A stretch of DNA of 64,000 nt from Fodinibius sp964490705. Lineage in GTDB: Bacteria; Bacteroidota; Rhodothermia; Balneolales; Balneolaceae. A program made the position numbers and the translations under genes. This document shows positions 1-8,957 of the stretch, one piece after another. Position 1 is the stretch's first letter; each line of letters starts with the position of its first letter. Below the pieces are notes generated by a model, which saw nothing but the letters and a program-made list of their open reading frames with translations, was not told the origin of the DNA and did not search any database. Where the stretch lies: assembly GCA_964490705.1 (NCBI GenBank), contig CAZBCG010000006.1, positions 62,001 through 126,000 on the forward strand, written 5' to 3'.

Positions 1-1791
1 GTTCCGGATAATAAGCTTTGTAAGATTGATATCAGCTTTGACTTGTAAATCCTGATCTACCTCATTCAAAAGCGCAATTGATTTATGATCAGCTTGAAAA
101 GAGCTGTTTTTCAATACTTCATTCACAAGCTCATATGCAGCAATTGTTTCGGTTTCTACTTCTAACCCTTTCATTTGGCTGTTTGCCCAACTCAACAAGT
201 TATCCATCATGTTAATATTCTGCTGGACAGTTACCTCCAGCTCCGAAGCAATTTTTCTGATCTCATCCATCTCCAGATCTTCATCCTTCAGCAAGTAAAA
301 AACGCCCTGCATCGACGTCATCGGAGATCGCAAATCGTGAGCAATTACCGCAATCATTTTATCTTTCACTTCGTTGAGCTCTTTTAACTCTCGGTTAACT
401 TGCTCCCTTTTTCTATTTGAACGATATAACATTATTGCAGAAACCAACACTACCAGAATTACCAGCACCGATACTCCAATAAGCCAATTTTGGGTAACAA
501 TTCGCGCTTCTTGCTGAGCTTGCTGCTCTTGTAACAGATCATTTATTTTTTGCTGCTGGCGCAAACCCAACTCGGTTTCAGCCATAGCCAGCTGTTGATC
601 TTGCTGAGCTTCCGTCAAACTATCGGACACTTCTTTGGCCAGCTCATGATATGAAAGTGCCTGCTCATAATTACCGGCTTTTTTATAAGCCTCATACAAC
701 TTTTCCGAAGCAGTGATGCGAAACGGGGGTGAATCCACCTTTTGGGCAACCTCAAAAGCTTTATCATAAAAACGCGTGGACTCTAAATAATCACCGCGAG
801 CAACGGCTACATCACCAAGTCCGATAAAATTGTGAAAAAGCCCGTCCGGTACCCCTCCTTTTTGGGAATAATTTAATGATTCTCGAAAATGTTCTTCTGC
901 TTCATCAAGCTCAGAAACAGCTACATGAAACATCCCCATATTATGCAAAAGTTGTATAGGCGGACTGTCCGGTCGCACTTTGTCATGCAGGGTCCACGCC
1001 TCTTGATACAAATTCCGTGCTTCATCATAGTTGCCAAGATCACGTTCCGTGCCGGCTAAATTATGCTTTGCCAGCAACAAGGTGTTATAGAACTCCTGCT
1101 CCTCACTAATACTAATTGCCTCGTTAAGATAGGTCTCGGCATCCTCGTAGTTTGACTGCTCATAATAAAGTTTACCCAGATTATTTAATGCCTTAGCCAA
1201 AAAACTGCTGTCCCCGACAGCCTCTGCAAAAGTAATCCCTTTCTGATACAGTGAAACAGCCTTACTTATATTTCCTAATTTCTCATAAATAACGGCTTTA
1301 TTTGCATTTATAGCCGCATACTTATCCGGACCCTCCAGCGAATCAATCAGTGACAGCGCCTGATTGTAGGTACTCATTGCCTTGGGGTACTGCGATTGGT
1401 AATTATAAGCCGTAGCCAATAGATTTAAGACCTGAGTTTGCACTTCTTTATCTGAAGGACGCTCCACAGCCCGTCGAAGCACAGTTTCAGCCGAATCATA
1501 ACTGCTTGCCTCCAGATAATACTCCCCAAGATCTTTCTCGACCGTTTTAATCAATAATGGAACATCGAGAGAATCAGCTACATCATATGCTCTGTCAAGC
1601 AGCATTCGCTGCCTGCGAATATCTCCCTCCCTTCTGGCAACAGCAGCTTCATCCAAGTAGGAATGTACTAAAGCACTATCCGAATCAATCGTCACCTCAT
1701 CCGGATTAGCTCGCATATCTTGAGCCATTGCAAACGATCCCGGCAAAAACACCGTCAGAAAAAATAGAACTGCCGAAATCCTAAACGCCAT
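1..1791 (-). CDS. TPR-containing sensor histidine kinase (3' end cut by window edge)
   Basis: The frame opens at an ATG at 1791 and runs off the left edge after 597 codons. The N-terminus is a clear signal peptide (MAFRISAVLFFLTVFLPGSF, then AMAQ). A long helical region follows, made of repeated ~40-residue TPR-like units (residues ~50-400), then a coiled-coil stretch rich in Q and E, one membrane segment near residues 430-450 (WLIGVSVLVILVVLVSAIML), and a HisKA domain. The H-box reads AVIAHDLRSP with the phospho-acceptor at His485. The visible part stops just where the HATPase N-box should begin (..INLTKLIIRN). The layout fits a periplasmic TPR sensor that phosphorylates a response regulator, which is not in this window. 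The stimulus is unknown. It lies 105 bp downstream of metF on the same strand but is probably an independent unit. Confidence 0.88.
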   Translation of the reverse strand, partial: MAFRISAVLFFLTVFLPGSFAMAQDMRANPDEVTIDSDSALVHSYLDEAAVARREGDIRRQRMLLDRAYDVADSLDVPLLIKTVEKDLGEYYLEASSYDSAETVLRRAVERPSDKEVQTQVLNLLATAYNYQSQYPKAMSTYNQALSLIDSLEGPDKYAAINANKAVIYEKLGNISKAVSLYQKGITFAEAVGDSSFLAKALNNLGKLYYEQSNYEDAETYLNEAISISEEQEFYNTLLLAKHNLAGTERDLGNYDEARNLYQEAWTLHDKVRPDSPPIQLLHNMGMFHVAVSELDEAEEHFRESLNYSQKGGVPDGLFHNFIGLGDVAVARGDYLESTRFYDKAFEVAQKVDSPPFRITASEKLYEAYKKAGNYEQALSYHELAKEVSDSLTEAQQDQQLAMAETELGLRQQQKINDLLQEQQAQQEARIVTQNWLIGVSVLVILVVLVSAIMLYRSNRKREQVNRELKELNEVKDKMIAVIAHDLRSPMTSMQGVFYLLKDEDLEMDEIRKIASELEVTVQQNINMMDNLLSWANSQMKGLEVETETIAAYELVNEVLKNSSFQADHKSIALLNEVDQDLQVKADINLTKLIIRN

Positions 1792-1896
1792 TGCCTTCTT
1801 CCTAAATTATGTTAACTGTTTAATAAATGCAGTGGTAGAATTGATTTTAACAAGAGACAAATAATGCACAGATAAAAGTTGCATAATTTATTCTGA

Positions 1897-2868
1897 TCAA
1901 CTATTCGCTTTCACCCGCGACCCCAATGGCAAGCATTCAACAGCATCTAAAGCCGGCGTTGGATCACCCATAATATAAAAGTGGATACCCGGCGCGCCGC
2001 CCTCCAACAGCTCGGTGCACTGTTGCGTTGCCCACTCAACACCAATTTCTCTGGCATTACCGGGATCGGCTTGCACTTCATCCGAAAGTGCTTCCGGAAT
2101 ATTCAGATGGAAAAACTTAGGCAGGAAATTCAGATGTCGCTCGCGTGTAAGAACCTTTAAGCCCGGTACAATCGGACATTCAATACCCGCCTCACGACAT
2201 TTCTCCACAAACCGGAAGTAGGCCTGGTTATCAAAAAACATCTGTGTTACGATATAATCGCCGCCCGCATCTACCTTCTTCTTGAGCTGTTGGATATCAA
2301 AATCAAGATTCGGAGCCTCGAAATGCTTTTCAGGATAGCCGGCGACGCCCACACAGAAATTTGTTTCATGGGCATTTACAATATCCTCGAGATATTTTCC
2401 GCGATTCATATCCTTAATCTGGTTGACAAGATCGAGCGCATATTTATTGTACGTCCCGTTTTTAAATCGCGGCGTCGAATCATCGGGCGAATCCCCGCGA
2501 ATGGCCAGTACATTATCAATCCCCAGATAATTGAGCTCAATAAGAGCATCTTCCGTTTCCTCTTTCGTAAATCCCTCACAAATCAAGTGCGGCACCGGAT
2601 CAACCCCGTACTTATGCTTGATTGCCGCGCAAAGCCCAATCGTACCCGGGCGTTTTCGCTTAATATGACGCTTGATCGTACCGTCTTCTAACTCTTCGTA
2701 GTATGATTCTGCTGCGTGATAAGTCACATCAATAAAAGGCGGATTATACTTCATCACCTTATCCAGCGACTCAAAAACCGTATCCACCGAGCCCCCTCTC
2801 TTGGGAGGTATAATTTCAAAAGAGATAAGCGGCTCGTTGGCACGCTCGTAATGTTCTATAACTTTCAT
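1897..2868 (-). CDS. metF: 5,10-methylenetetrahydrofolate reductase
   Basis: The 323-residue product matches the MetF family, an FAD-dependent TIM barrel that reduces 5,10-methylene-THF to 5-methyl-THF with NAD(P)H. Recognisable pieces are the opening SFEIIPPKRG, the ECPIVPGL segment, and the C-terminal GGAPGIHFYIMG. Its product is the methyl donor used by MetH, whose gene diverges from it about 170 bp away, so the pair forms a methionine-synthesis unit with a shared control region at 2869-3035. The protein is somewhat longer than E. coli MetF (296 residues), mostly through a short internal insertion and the C-terminal end. The ATG at 2868 gives a normal N-terminus. I saw no SAM-riboswitch-like fold in the short leader, though this was by eye only. 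Confidence 0.95.
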   Translation of the reverse strand: MKVIEHYERANEPLISFEIIPPKRGGSVDTVFESLDKVMKYNPPFIDVTYHAAESYYEELEDGTIKRHIKRKRPGTIGLCAAIKHKYGVDPVPHLICEGFTKEETEDALIELNYLGIDNVLAIRGDSPDDSTPRFKNGTYNKYALDLVNQIKDMNRGKYLEDIVNAHETNFCVGVAGYPEKHFEAPNLDFDIQQLKKKVDAGGDYIVTQMFFDNQAYFRFVEKCREAGIECPIVPGLKVLTRERHLNFLPKFFHLNIPEALSDEVQADPGNAREIGVEWATQQCTELLEGGAPGIHFYIMGDPTPALDAVECLPLGSRVKANS

Positions 2869-3035
2869 TTACTCTGTGATTATTTGTAACTTAAGGATCC
2901 AAAAACTTTTTCTTCTTTCTGCGAGATTTTCATAACGAAAATCTAACAGTGTTTAAGGTAATCACTTCGTAGCTTAGTTGAAAAGTTTTTGTGCAACCAC
3001 AAGTACCTGATAATTATTACCTGAGAACTACGTAC

Positions 3036-6000
3036 ATGAAATTTGATCAAATTAAGGATCTGTTAGAAGATCGAATCCTAATTCTGGATGGTGCCATGGG
3101 CACCATGATTCAGAATCAAAATCTCACCGAAGAAGATTACCGCGGCGAACGCTTTTCTGATTTCGAAAAAGCTGATGACCTCAAGGGCAACAATGACCTA
3201 CTGAGTATTACCCAGCCCGATCTTATTAAAGATATTCATCGGCAGTTCCTTTCTGCGGGATCTGACATCATTGAAACCAACACTTTTAACAGCACGTCCA
3301 TTTCGCAGGCCGACTATCACATGGAAGATCTGGCCTACGAGCTTAATGTGGCAGCGGCCAAAAATGCCCGCGTAGTGGCCGATGAATTTACGGATAAAAA
3401 TCCCGACAAGCCCCGCTTCGTGGCCGGTGCCATTGGTCCCACGAATAAAACGCTTTCCCTCTCACCGGATGTAGAAGACCCCGGCTATCGCGCTATTACC
3501 TTCGATCAGCTTAAGGAAGCCTATGCCGAACAGATTCGCGGCTTGGTTGACGGCGGTGTGGATATCCTGCTCGTCGAAACCATTTTTGATACGCTCAACG
3601 CCAAAGCTGCTATCTATGCCATCCATAAATATGTGGAAGAAACGGGTAATCAAATACCCGTAATGATTTCGGGAACGATTGTTGATCAGAGTGGACGTAC
3701 ACTTTCGGGACAGACAACTGAAGCATTCTGGATTTCAGTATCCCATACCAAGAATTTGCTGAGTGTGGGACTGAACTGTTCACTGGGATCCAAGCAGATG
3801 CGGCCCTATATCGAAGAGCTGGCTAATATTGCAGATTGCCATACGAGTCTCTATCCCAACGCGGGACTGCCCGATGAGATGGGTGAATACAACGAGACAC
3901 CGGAATTTATGGCCAATCAGCTGCACGACTATGCCGAGTCAAATTTTGTAAATCTTGTCGGTGGGTGTTGCGGTACTACTCCCGAACATATCGAAGCTAT
4001 TACTGAAGCAGCCAAAGAATGCAAACCGCGACAAATTCCCGAGCAAAAACCATATTTACGCCTCAGTGGACTAGAACCGCTTGTTGTTCGTCCCGAAACC
4101 AACTTTGTGAATATCGGCGAACGCACCAATGTAATGGGATCGCGCAAGTTCAAGCGGCTCATCAAAAATGAGGAGCACGAAGAAGCGCTCTCGGTGGCAC
4201 GTCAACAGGTAGAAAACGGCGCCCAGGTCATCGACATCAACATGGACGAGGGCATGCTCGAATCCGAAGAGGTAATGGTGGACTTTCTGCAGCTTATTGC
4301 CGCTGAGCCGGATATTTCGCGCGTTCCCATTATGATCGACTCCTCGAAATGGTCGGTACTCAAAGCGGGATTAAAAGCCGCCCAGGGAAAATGTGTGGTG
4401 AACTCTATTTCCCTCAAAGAAGGCGAAGAGGAATTCAAGGAACATGCACGCGAAATCCTCAACTTTGGAGCTGCTGTGGTCGTCATGGGGTTCGATGAAA
4501 AGGGTCAGGCCGACAGCTACGAGCGACGCATTGAAATTGCCGAAAGAGCCTACAAAATCCTTACCGAGGAAGTTGGTTTTGCCCCGCAGGATATCATCTT
4601 AGACCCCAATATCCTGACGGTAGCGACCGGCATCGAGGAGCATAACAACTACGGCGTTGACTTTATCAGAGCTACCAAATGGATCAAGGAGAACCTTCCG
4701 CTGGCAAAAGTGAGCGGCGGACTCAGCAATATCTCGTTCTCTTTTCGCGGCAATAATAAAGTTCGTGAGGCCATGCATTCGGTATTCCTGTATCATGCTA
4801 TCCAAGCGGGACTCGATATGGCCATCGTTAATGCCGGTCAGCTTGAAATCTATGAAGAGATTCCCGAGAAACTGCGCGAACTCGTCGAGGACGTTATCCT
4901 AAATCGCCGCGATGATGCCACTGAACGGCTGGTGGACTATGCCGAGGAGATCAAGGATGATAAGACCGAAACCAAAGAGAAAACGCAGGAATGGCGTACC
5001 AAATCCGTAGAAAAACGGATAGAACACGCGCTGGTAAAAGGCATCGTTGATCATATCGTGGATGATGTGGAGGAAGCCCGGCAAAAATACGATCAGCCTA
5101 TTGAAGTTATTGAGGGCCCGATGATGTCCGGCATGGATGTAGTTGGAGATCTGTTTGGATCGGGCAAGATGTTTCTCCCGCAGGTGGTAAAAAGCGCCCG
5201 TGTGATGAAGAAAGGCGTGGCCCATCTCATTCCCTATATCGAGGAAGAAAAAGAGAAGAATCAAGACACTGAGCCCAAAGCCAAGGTGCTGCTGGCTACG
5301 GTAAAAGGTGACGTCCACGATATCGGTAAAAATATTGTGGCTGTCGTACTTCGCTGCAATAATTTTGACGTAATTGACCTCGGCGTTATGGTTCCGGCTG
5401 ATAAAATCCTCGAAGAAGCCCGTAAAAACAATGTGGATATCATTGGACTCAGCGGGCTCATTACACCTTCGCTGGATGAGATGGTGCACGTGGCCAAAGA
5501 GCTGAAGCGCGAAAACTTCAAGCAGCCCTTGATGATTGGGGGTGCTACAACCTCGCGCATGCACACGGCAGTTAAGATTGAGCCAAATTACGATCAACCC
5601 GTGGTACACGTGCTCGATGCCTCGCGAAGTGTTTCGGTAACGGGAAACCTGGTATCGAAAACACTGCATGATGAGTTCGTGAAGAAAATCAAAAATGACT
5701 ATGTGAAATTGCGGAAACGCCATGAGGGACGTTCCAGCCGCAAGACCTATTTGCCGATTGAAGAAGCCCGAGAAAATGCCACGCAGATCGATTGGGAGTC
5801 ATCCGAAATCGTAAAACCCAACCAGCTGGGCACCCAGGAATTTGATAATTATCCGCTGGAAGAGATCCGGAATTACATTGACTGGGGACCGTTTTTTATT
5901 GCCTGGCAGATGAAGGGCAAGTTCCCGGATATCCTGGAAGACGAAAAGTACGGCGAAGAAGCACAAAAATTATATGATGATGCCAACGAGCTGCTTGATC

Positions 6001-6731
6001 AAATTATCGATCAAAAATTGCTCAAAGCGCGGGCGGTTTTAGGATTGTATCCGGCTAATTCGGTGGGTGATGATGTGGAACTGTACACCGATGATAATCG
6101 CGAAGAAGTGCTTACCACCTTCCATATGCTGCGTCAGCAGGCTAAAAAGCGACGGGGGCAGCCCAACAAGGCGCTGTCTGATTTTGTAGCTCCCAAAGAA
6201 TCAGGCATCAAAGATTATATGGGCGGTTTTGCGGTAACAGCAGGTATTGGCGCTCCCGAGCTGGTCAAACAGTTCGAAGATGATCACGATGATTACAACG
6301 CCATTCTCACTAAAGCGCTGGCCGACCGGCTGGCAGAGGCTTTCACCGAGCTGTTGCACGAAAAAGTGCGCAAAAAGATTTGGGGATACGCACCGAATGA
6401 AAGCTACAGCAATGAGTCGCTGATCCGCGAGCAGTACGACGGTATTCGTCCCGCTCCGGGCTATCCGGCACAGCCCGATCATACTGAAAAACGAATCCTG
6501 TTTGATCTGCTGGATGTTGAAAATAAAGCTGGAATTACGCTGACAGAATCGTTTGCCATGCATCCGGCGGCTTCAGTTAGCGGATTGTATTTTGCCCATC
6601 CCGAATCGGATTATTTTAATGTGGGCGATTTTAAAAAAGATCAAATCGAGGATTATGCCGAACGCAAAGATATGAGCGTTAAAGAGGTTGAACGCTGGCT
6701 GGGACCGAATCTGAATTACGATCCGGAGTAA
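3036..6731 (+). CDS. metH: cobalamin-dependent methionine synthase
   Basis: This is a full-length 1231-residue MetH (E. coli 1227). Domains in order: homocysteine-binding barrel (~1-325) with the zinc cysteines in GLNCSLG and GGCCGTT; methyl-THF pterin-binding domain (~345-620, starting at NIGERTNVMG); the helical cap (~635-735); the B12 Rossmann domain (~740-880) with the cobalt-ligand motif GDVHDIGKN; and the C-terminal AdoMet reactivation domain (~900-1220) with RPAPGYPAQPDH. It transfers the methyl group of 5-methyl-THF to homocysteine in the cytoplasm. I chose the ATG at 3036; an in-frame GTG at 2991 would add 15 residues not typical of the family. Its presence means the cell needs cobalamin, which fits the BtuF-like protein at 43532. 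Confidence 0.96.
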   Translation: MKFDQIKDLLEDRILILDGAMGTMIQNQNLTEEDYRGERFSDFEKADDLKGNNDLLSITQPDLIKDIHRQFLSAGSDIIETNTFNSTSISQADYHMEDLAYELNVAAAKNARVVADEFTDKNPDKPRFVAGAIGPTNKTLSLSPDVEDPGYRAITFDQLKEAYAEQIRGLVDGGVDILLVETIFDTLNAKAAIYAIHKYVEETGNQIPVMISGTIVDQSGRTLSGQTTEAFWISVSHTKNLLSVGLNCSLGSKQMRPYIEELANIADCHTSLYPNAGLPDEMGEYNETPEFMANQLHDYAESNFVNLVGGCCGTTPEHIEAITEAAKECKPRQIPEQKPYLRLSGLEPLVVRPETNFVNIGERTNVMGSRKFKRLIKNEEHEEALSVARQQVENGAQVIDINMDEGMLESEEVMVDFLQLIAAEPDISRVPIMIDSSKWSVLKAGLKAAQGKCVVNSISLKEGEEEFKEHAREILNFGAAVVVMGFDEKGQADSYERRIEIAERAYKILTEEVGFAPQDIILDPNILTVATGIEEHNNYGVDFIRATKWIKENLPLAKVSGGLSNISFSFRGNNKVREAMHSVFLYHAIQAGLDMAIVNAGQLEIYEEIPEKLRELVEDVILNRRDDATERLVDYAEEIKDDKTETKEKTQEWRTKSVEKRIEHALVKGIVDHIVDDVEEARQKYDQPIEVIEGPMMSGMDVVGDLFGSGKMFLPQVVKSARVMKKGVAHLIPYIEEEKEKNQDTEPKAKVLLATVKGDVHDIGKNIVAVVLRCNNFDVIDLGVMVPADKILEEARKNNVDIIGLSGLITPSLDEMVHVAKELKRENFKQPLMIGGATTSRMHTAVKIEPNYDQPVVHVLDASRSVSVTGNLVSKTLHDEFVKKIKNDYVKLRKRHEGRSSRKTYLPIEEARENATQIDWESSEIVKPNQLGTQEFDNYPLEEIRNYIDWGPFFIAWQMKGKFPDILEDEKYGEEAQKLYDDANELLDQIIDQKLLKARAVLGLYPANSVGDDVELYTDDNREEVLTTFHMLRQQAKKRRGQPNKALSDFVAPKESGIKDYMGGFAVTAGIGAPELVKQFEDDHDDYNAILTKALADRLAEAFTELLHEKVRKKIWGYAPNESYSNESLIREQYDGIRPAPGYPAQPDHTEKRILFDLLDVENKAGITLTESFAMHPAASVSGLYFAHPESDYFNVGDFKKDQIEDYAERKDMSVKEVERWLGPNLNYDPE

Positions 6732-6735
6732 CGGC

Positions 6736-6768
6736 AAACCTGACAGGTTTCAGAAACCTGTCAGGTTT
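6736..6768. repeat. REP-like palindrome upstream of RAYT gene
   Basis: Perfect inverted repeat: aaacctgacaggttt, spacer cag, aaacctgtcaggttt. Each arm is itself a palindrome around its central base, so the unit is nested. It starts 5 bp after the metH stop and is nearly the same sequence as the palindrome found inside the transposase gene at 7065-7095. It could also act as a transcript-end hairpin for metH, but there is no U-tract. Confidence 0.88.
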
Positions 6769-6797
6769 TGGTACTTTTACTAAAAATAACTCTACAG

Positions 6798-6826
6798 ACT
6801 TTCCAAGTTTTCAAAACTTGGAAAGT
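6798..6826. repeat. second REP-like palindrome upstream of RAYT gene
   Basis: Perfect 13-bp inverted repeat (actttccaagttt, spacer tca, aaacttggaaagt) ending 22 bp before the transposase start codon. Its sequence differs from the palindrome at 6736-6768, so two hairpin types flank the gene. It resembles the downstream hairpin at 7463-7497 in having an AAACTT/AAGTTT core. Confidence 0.85.
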
Positions 6827-6848
6827 GTAAGTATCAATATATTTCATC

Positions 6849-7445
6849 ATGAGAGAACCCAGATCGGAGTTTAAATCTTTGCACTTTTATCACATCTATA
6901 ACAGGGCTATCGGAGACGAGCAACTTTTCAGAGAACAGAAGAATTACACCTTTTTTCTGGATAAATGGAGTTCTTACCTCAACCAATACCTGAACGTCTG
7001 GGCTTACTGCCTTATCCCAAACCATTTCCATTTTCTTGTTCAAATAAAAGGAGAAGATAATATAGACCTGACAGGTTTTGAAAACCTGTCAGGTCTTATA
7101 TCTCAAAAATTTAGTAATCTCTTTAACTCCTATACTAAATCCTATAACAAGGTTTATAAACGAAATGGAAGCCTATTTCAACGCCCTTTCAAACGAGTAG
7201 AAGTTGATTCTACAAATTATCTTCAACATCTCATTCATTACATCCACCACAATCCTATTCACCATAATTTCGCAAATGAATATTTAGAGTCGGAATACTC
7301 CTCATATCAATCTATACTCAGCGAAGGAGCAACAAAAATAAATCGACAAGGTGTTCTTGATTTATTCGGCAACAGGGAGAAATTCAAATCTTATCATAAA
7401 GAAATGAAGAATTACAATGACATTTCGCACCTTATACCTGAATAA
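6849..7445 (+). CDS. REP-associated tyrosine transposase (RAYT, Y1/IS200-like)
   Basis: The 198-residue product belongs to the Y1 transposase (TnpA_REP) family, single-strand nucleases that cut and rejoin hairpin DNA. Visible marks are the start HFYHIYNRA, the metal-binding HUH motif in LIPNHFHFLVQ (~56-66), the helix with GSLFQRPFKRVEV (~113-125), and LIHYIHHNPIHH (~133-144). The candidate catalytic tyrosine lies in the helical region after the HUH motif (for example in FNSYTKSYN). Palindromes lie on both sides of the gene. One more, at 7065-7095, is read in frame as DLTGFENLSGL at residues 73-83, in the loop after the HUH strand where length variation should be tolerated. It is a single-copy domesticated-type gene with no partner cargo and no IS ends beyond the hairpins. 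Activity is not shown by sequence. Confidence 0.9.
   Translation: MREPRSEFKSLHFYHIYNRAIGDEQLFREQKNYTFFLDKWSSYLNQYLNVWAYCLIPNHFHFLVQIKGEDNIDLTGFENLSGLISQKFSNLFNSYTKSYNKVYKRNGSLFQRPFKRVEVDSTNYLQHLIHYIHHNPIHHNFANEYLESEYSSYQSILSEGATKINRQGVLDLFGNREKFKSYHKEMKNYNDISHLIPE
7065..7095. repeat. REP-like palindrome inside the RAYT reading frame
   Basis: Arms gacctgacaggtttt and aaaacctgtcaggtc are perfect 15-bp inverted repeats around a single g. The core is the same as the palindrome at 6736-6768. It starts exactly on a codon boundary and encodes 10 in-frame residues plus one base, so the gene stays open. Confidence 0.9.
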
Positions 7446-7462
7446 GAAAAATAACTTGACTA

Positions 7463-7497
7463 AAGCTTTACCAAACTTCCAAAGTTTGGTAAAGCTT
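7463..7497. repeat. REP-like palindrome downstream of RAYT gene
   Basis: Perfect 16-bp inverted repeat (aagctttaccaaactt, spacer cca, aagtttggtaaagctt) between the ends of the convergent transposase and collagen-like lipoprotein genes. It could double as a bidirectional terminator, but neither side carries a strong T-run. Confidence 0.85.
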
Positions 7498-7527
7498 AAT
7501 CAGAATATCTGTATTCTATCTTTTCAC

Positions 7528-8034
7528 CTATTCCATTTCCAACTGCCGAATATTCTCCCTGCCAACGACATCCATCACTTCGTTCATATTATGGAGATTA
7601 ATTTTATTGGATTGCACATAATCCACGGGCAAAATAGCAATCCGAAAGATCTGATCCTGCGTGTATTCATCACCCACAGTGCTAAGATCAGTATCGCCGG
7701 TTAAGAAAAGTTTTACATCAGCAAGCGTATGATCAAAGGCATACTGTAATTCACCGTCGTTAAAGAATACCGACACCGGCAACGGTTGCCAAACATCATT
7801 ACCCGTATTTTGATCAACTTCCCAAAGCAAATACACCATAACAACATCAGTGGACAAGACCTCGATATCAGGGAACTCAGAAAACGCCGTATAGTTATTT
7901 GACTCACTGAAGTCAACTTCAACCTCATAAGCCTTTCCCGCTGGACCCGGAGGTCCCTGCGGCCCCGATGGCCCCTGTTCGCCCCCGCACGATAGCAAAA
8001 ATGTAACCGCCAATACCAAGCTAAGCTTTCTCAT
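7528..8034 (-). CDS. lipoprotein with a short collagen-like stalk
   Basis: The 168-residue protein has a lipoprotein signal (lipobox FLLSC, Cys16) followed at once by five G-X-Y triplets at residues 18-32 (GEQGPSGPQGPPGPAG). A ~130-residue globular part follows that I do not recognise; it is rich in beta-prone and acidic residues and ends near NEVMDVVGRENIRQLEME. Many small surface lipoproteins of Bacteroidota and Balneolota place such a collagen-like tether between the lipid and the folded domain, suggesting a surface-exposed trimer, but that is inference. The start is firm: an AAGGAG sequence sits about 8 bp before the ATG. Its promoter region (8035-8207) is shared with the divergent lipoprotein gene at 8208. 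Confidence 0.8.
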   Translation of the reverse strand: MRKLSLVLAVTFLLSCGGEQGPSGPQGPPGPAGKAYEVEVDFSESNNYTAFSEFPDIEVLSTDVVMVYLLWEVDQNTGNDVWQPLPVSVFFNDGELQYAFDHTLADVKLFLTGDTDLSTVGDEYTQDQIFRIAILPVDYVQSNKINLHNMNEVMDVVGRENIRQLEME

Positions 8035-8207
8035 AGTAGATCTCCTTTTAGGTGAAAATGAAATGATTATCTTCTGTTGCTCAACGCTCAGCTGTAATGT
8101 AATATTTGCTCAGAAAAGAAAATTCACATAAACATGTGATTTTGCCAATGGACTACGATCCCTAAATTTTCTATAGAAATTGAACATTATCACAAACTTT
8201 TGGGGAT

Positions 8208-8957
8208 ATGAATCGTCTTATACTACTTGCACTTGGTGGATTATTTCTACTTCAGGGGTGTTCACCGGAACCCGTTTATCGTCTCAAATCAGAAGCGGAC
8301 AAGAATCAAACCTCCTATTATCAGGGTGTAGAATACATCCATCTGCAAAAAGACAGTGTGTTCGTGACCGTCAGTTATTTTGAACACACCTCGGATATGT
8401 TTGCTCTCGAGGTAGAAGTGGTTAACAAATCAAATCGCATCATCCGCGTAGCCCCCGATTCCCTGGCATACAAAGCTTATTTGGGATCCAGCCCCGAAAA
8501 CCTGGCGAAATTTGTTACCCTTGAACAGGCCAAAGATCCTGAGCAGAAAATCCTCAATTTAGATCTGGCACTCTCTCAACAAAAAGCGAATCAGAAAACG
8601 GATGAGTTGCTTTTTTATACCCTACAGGGCATCACTCTGGCCAACAGCATTGCAACAGATTCGCCCGAAGAAAGTGAAGAGGCCGGTGAGCAAATGGCTG
8701 AAAATGCTGTAAATCAACAAGCCGACCGCGCCGAATATCAGTACCGCCGATCAAGCCTGCGGGGCAACAAAAAGTTCTGGAAGACCGATGCCCTGCGCAT
8801 CACCGATCTGTGGCCCGGCGAAAGCATTAGTGGACTCGTTTATTTTGATACCGAACCCGACGCTGAGCTCTACAACATCCTGATGAGGGTTGAGAACCTG
8901 CAATTTGAGACTTGGTTCCGCCAGCACAAATTCGACCCGGGCGGCGATGTCCGATAA
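8208..8957 (+). CDS. lipoprotein of unknown function
   Basis: The 249-residue protein starts with a lipobox signal (GLFLLQGCSPEP, Cys18), so it is expected to be anchored in the outer or inner membrane facing the periplasm. The first half contains beta strands such as FALEVEVVNKSNRIIRVAPDSLAY, which look like an immunoglobulin-type domain describing interaction with neighbouring strands. The middle (residues ~115-185) is helical and rich in Gln, Glu and Ala. The end (ITDLWPGESISGLVYFDTEP) again looks beta. I recognise no named family. A GGGG sequence lies just upstream of the ATG. The stop at 8957 touches the stop of the convergent serine hydrolase gene with no gap. Confidence 0.72.
   Translation: MNRLILLALGGLFLLQGCSPEPVYRLKSEADKNQTSYYQGVEYIHLQKDSVFVTVSYFEHTSDMFALEVEVVNKSNRIIRVAPDSLAYKAYLGSSPENLAKFVTLEQAKDPEQKILNLDLALSQQKANQKTDELLFYTLQGITLANSIATDSPEESEEAGEQMAENAVNQQADRAEYQYRRSSLRGNKKFWKTDALRITDLWPGESISGLVYFDTEPDAELYNILMRVENLQFETWFRQHKFDPGGDVR

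Noticed and set aside
2869..3035. SAM riboswitch in the metF/metH control region
   Set aside because: The gap is about 170 bp shared by two divergent promoters, and no SAM-I-like kink-turn or paired core could be recognised.
4899..5723. A 274-codon open frame on the minus strand inside metH
   Set aside because: It lies wholly opposite the conserved B12-binding and cap domains of MetH, has no recognisable motif, and is explained by codon bias of the real gene.
6736..6768. Simple rho-independent terminator of metH
   Set aside because: The stem is A/T-ended, nested and lacks a T-run, and the same unit recurs inside the transposase gene, so it fits a REP-type repeat better.
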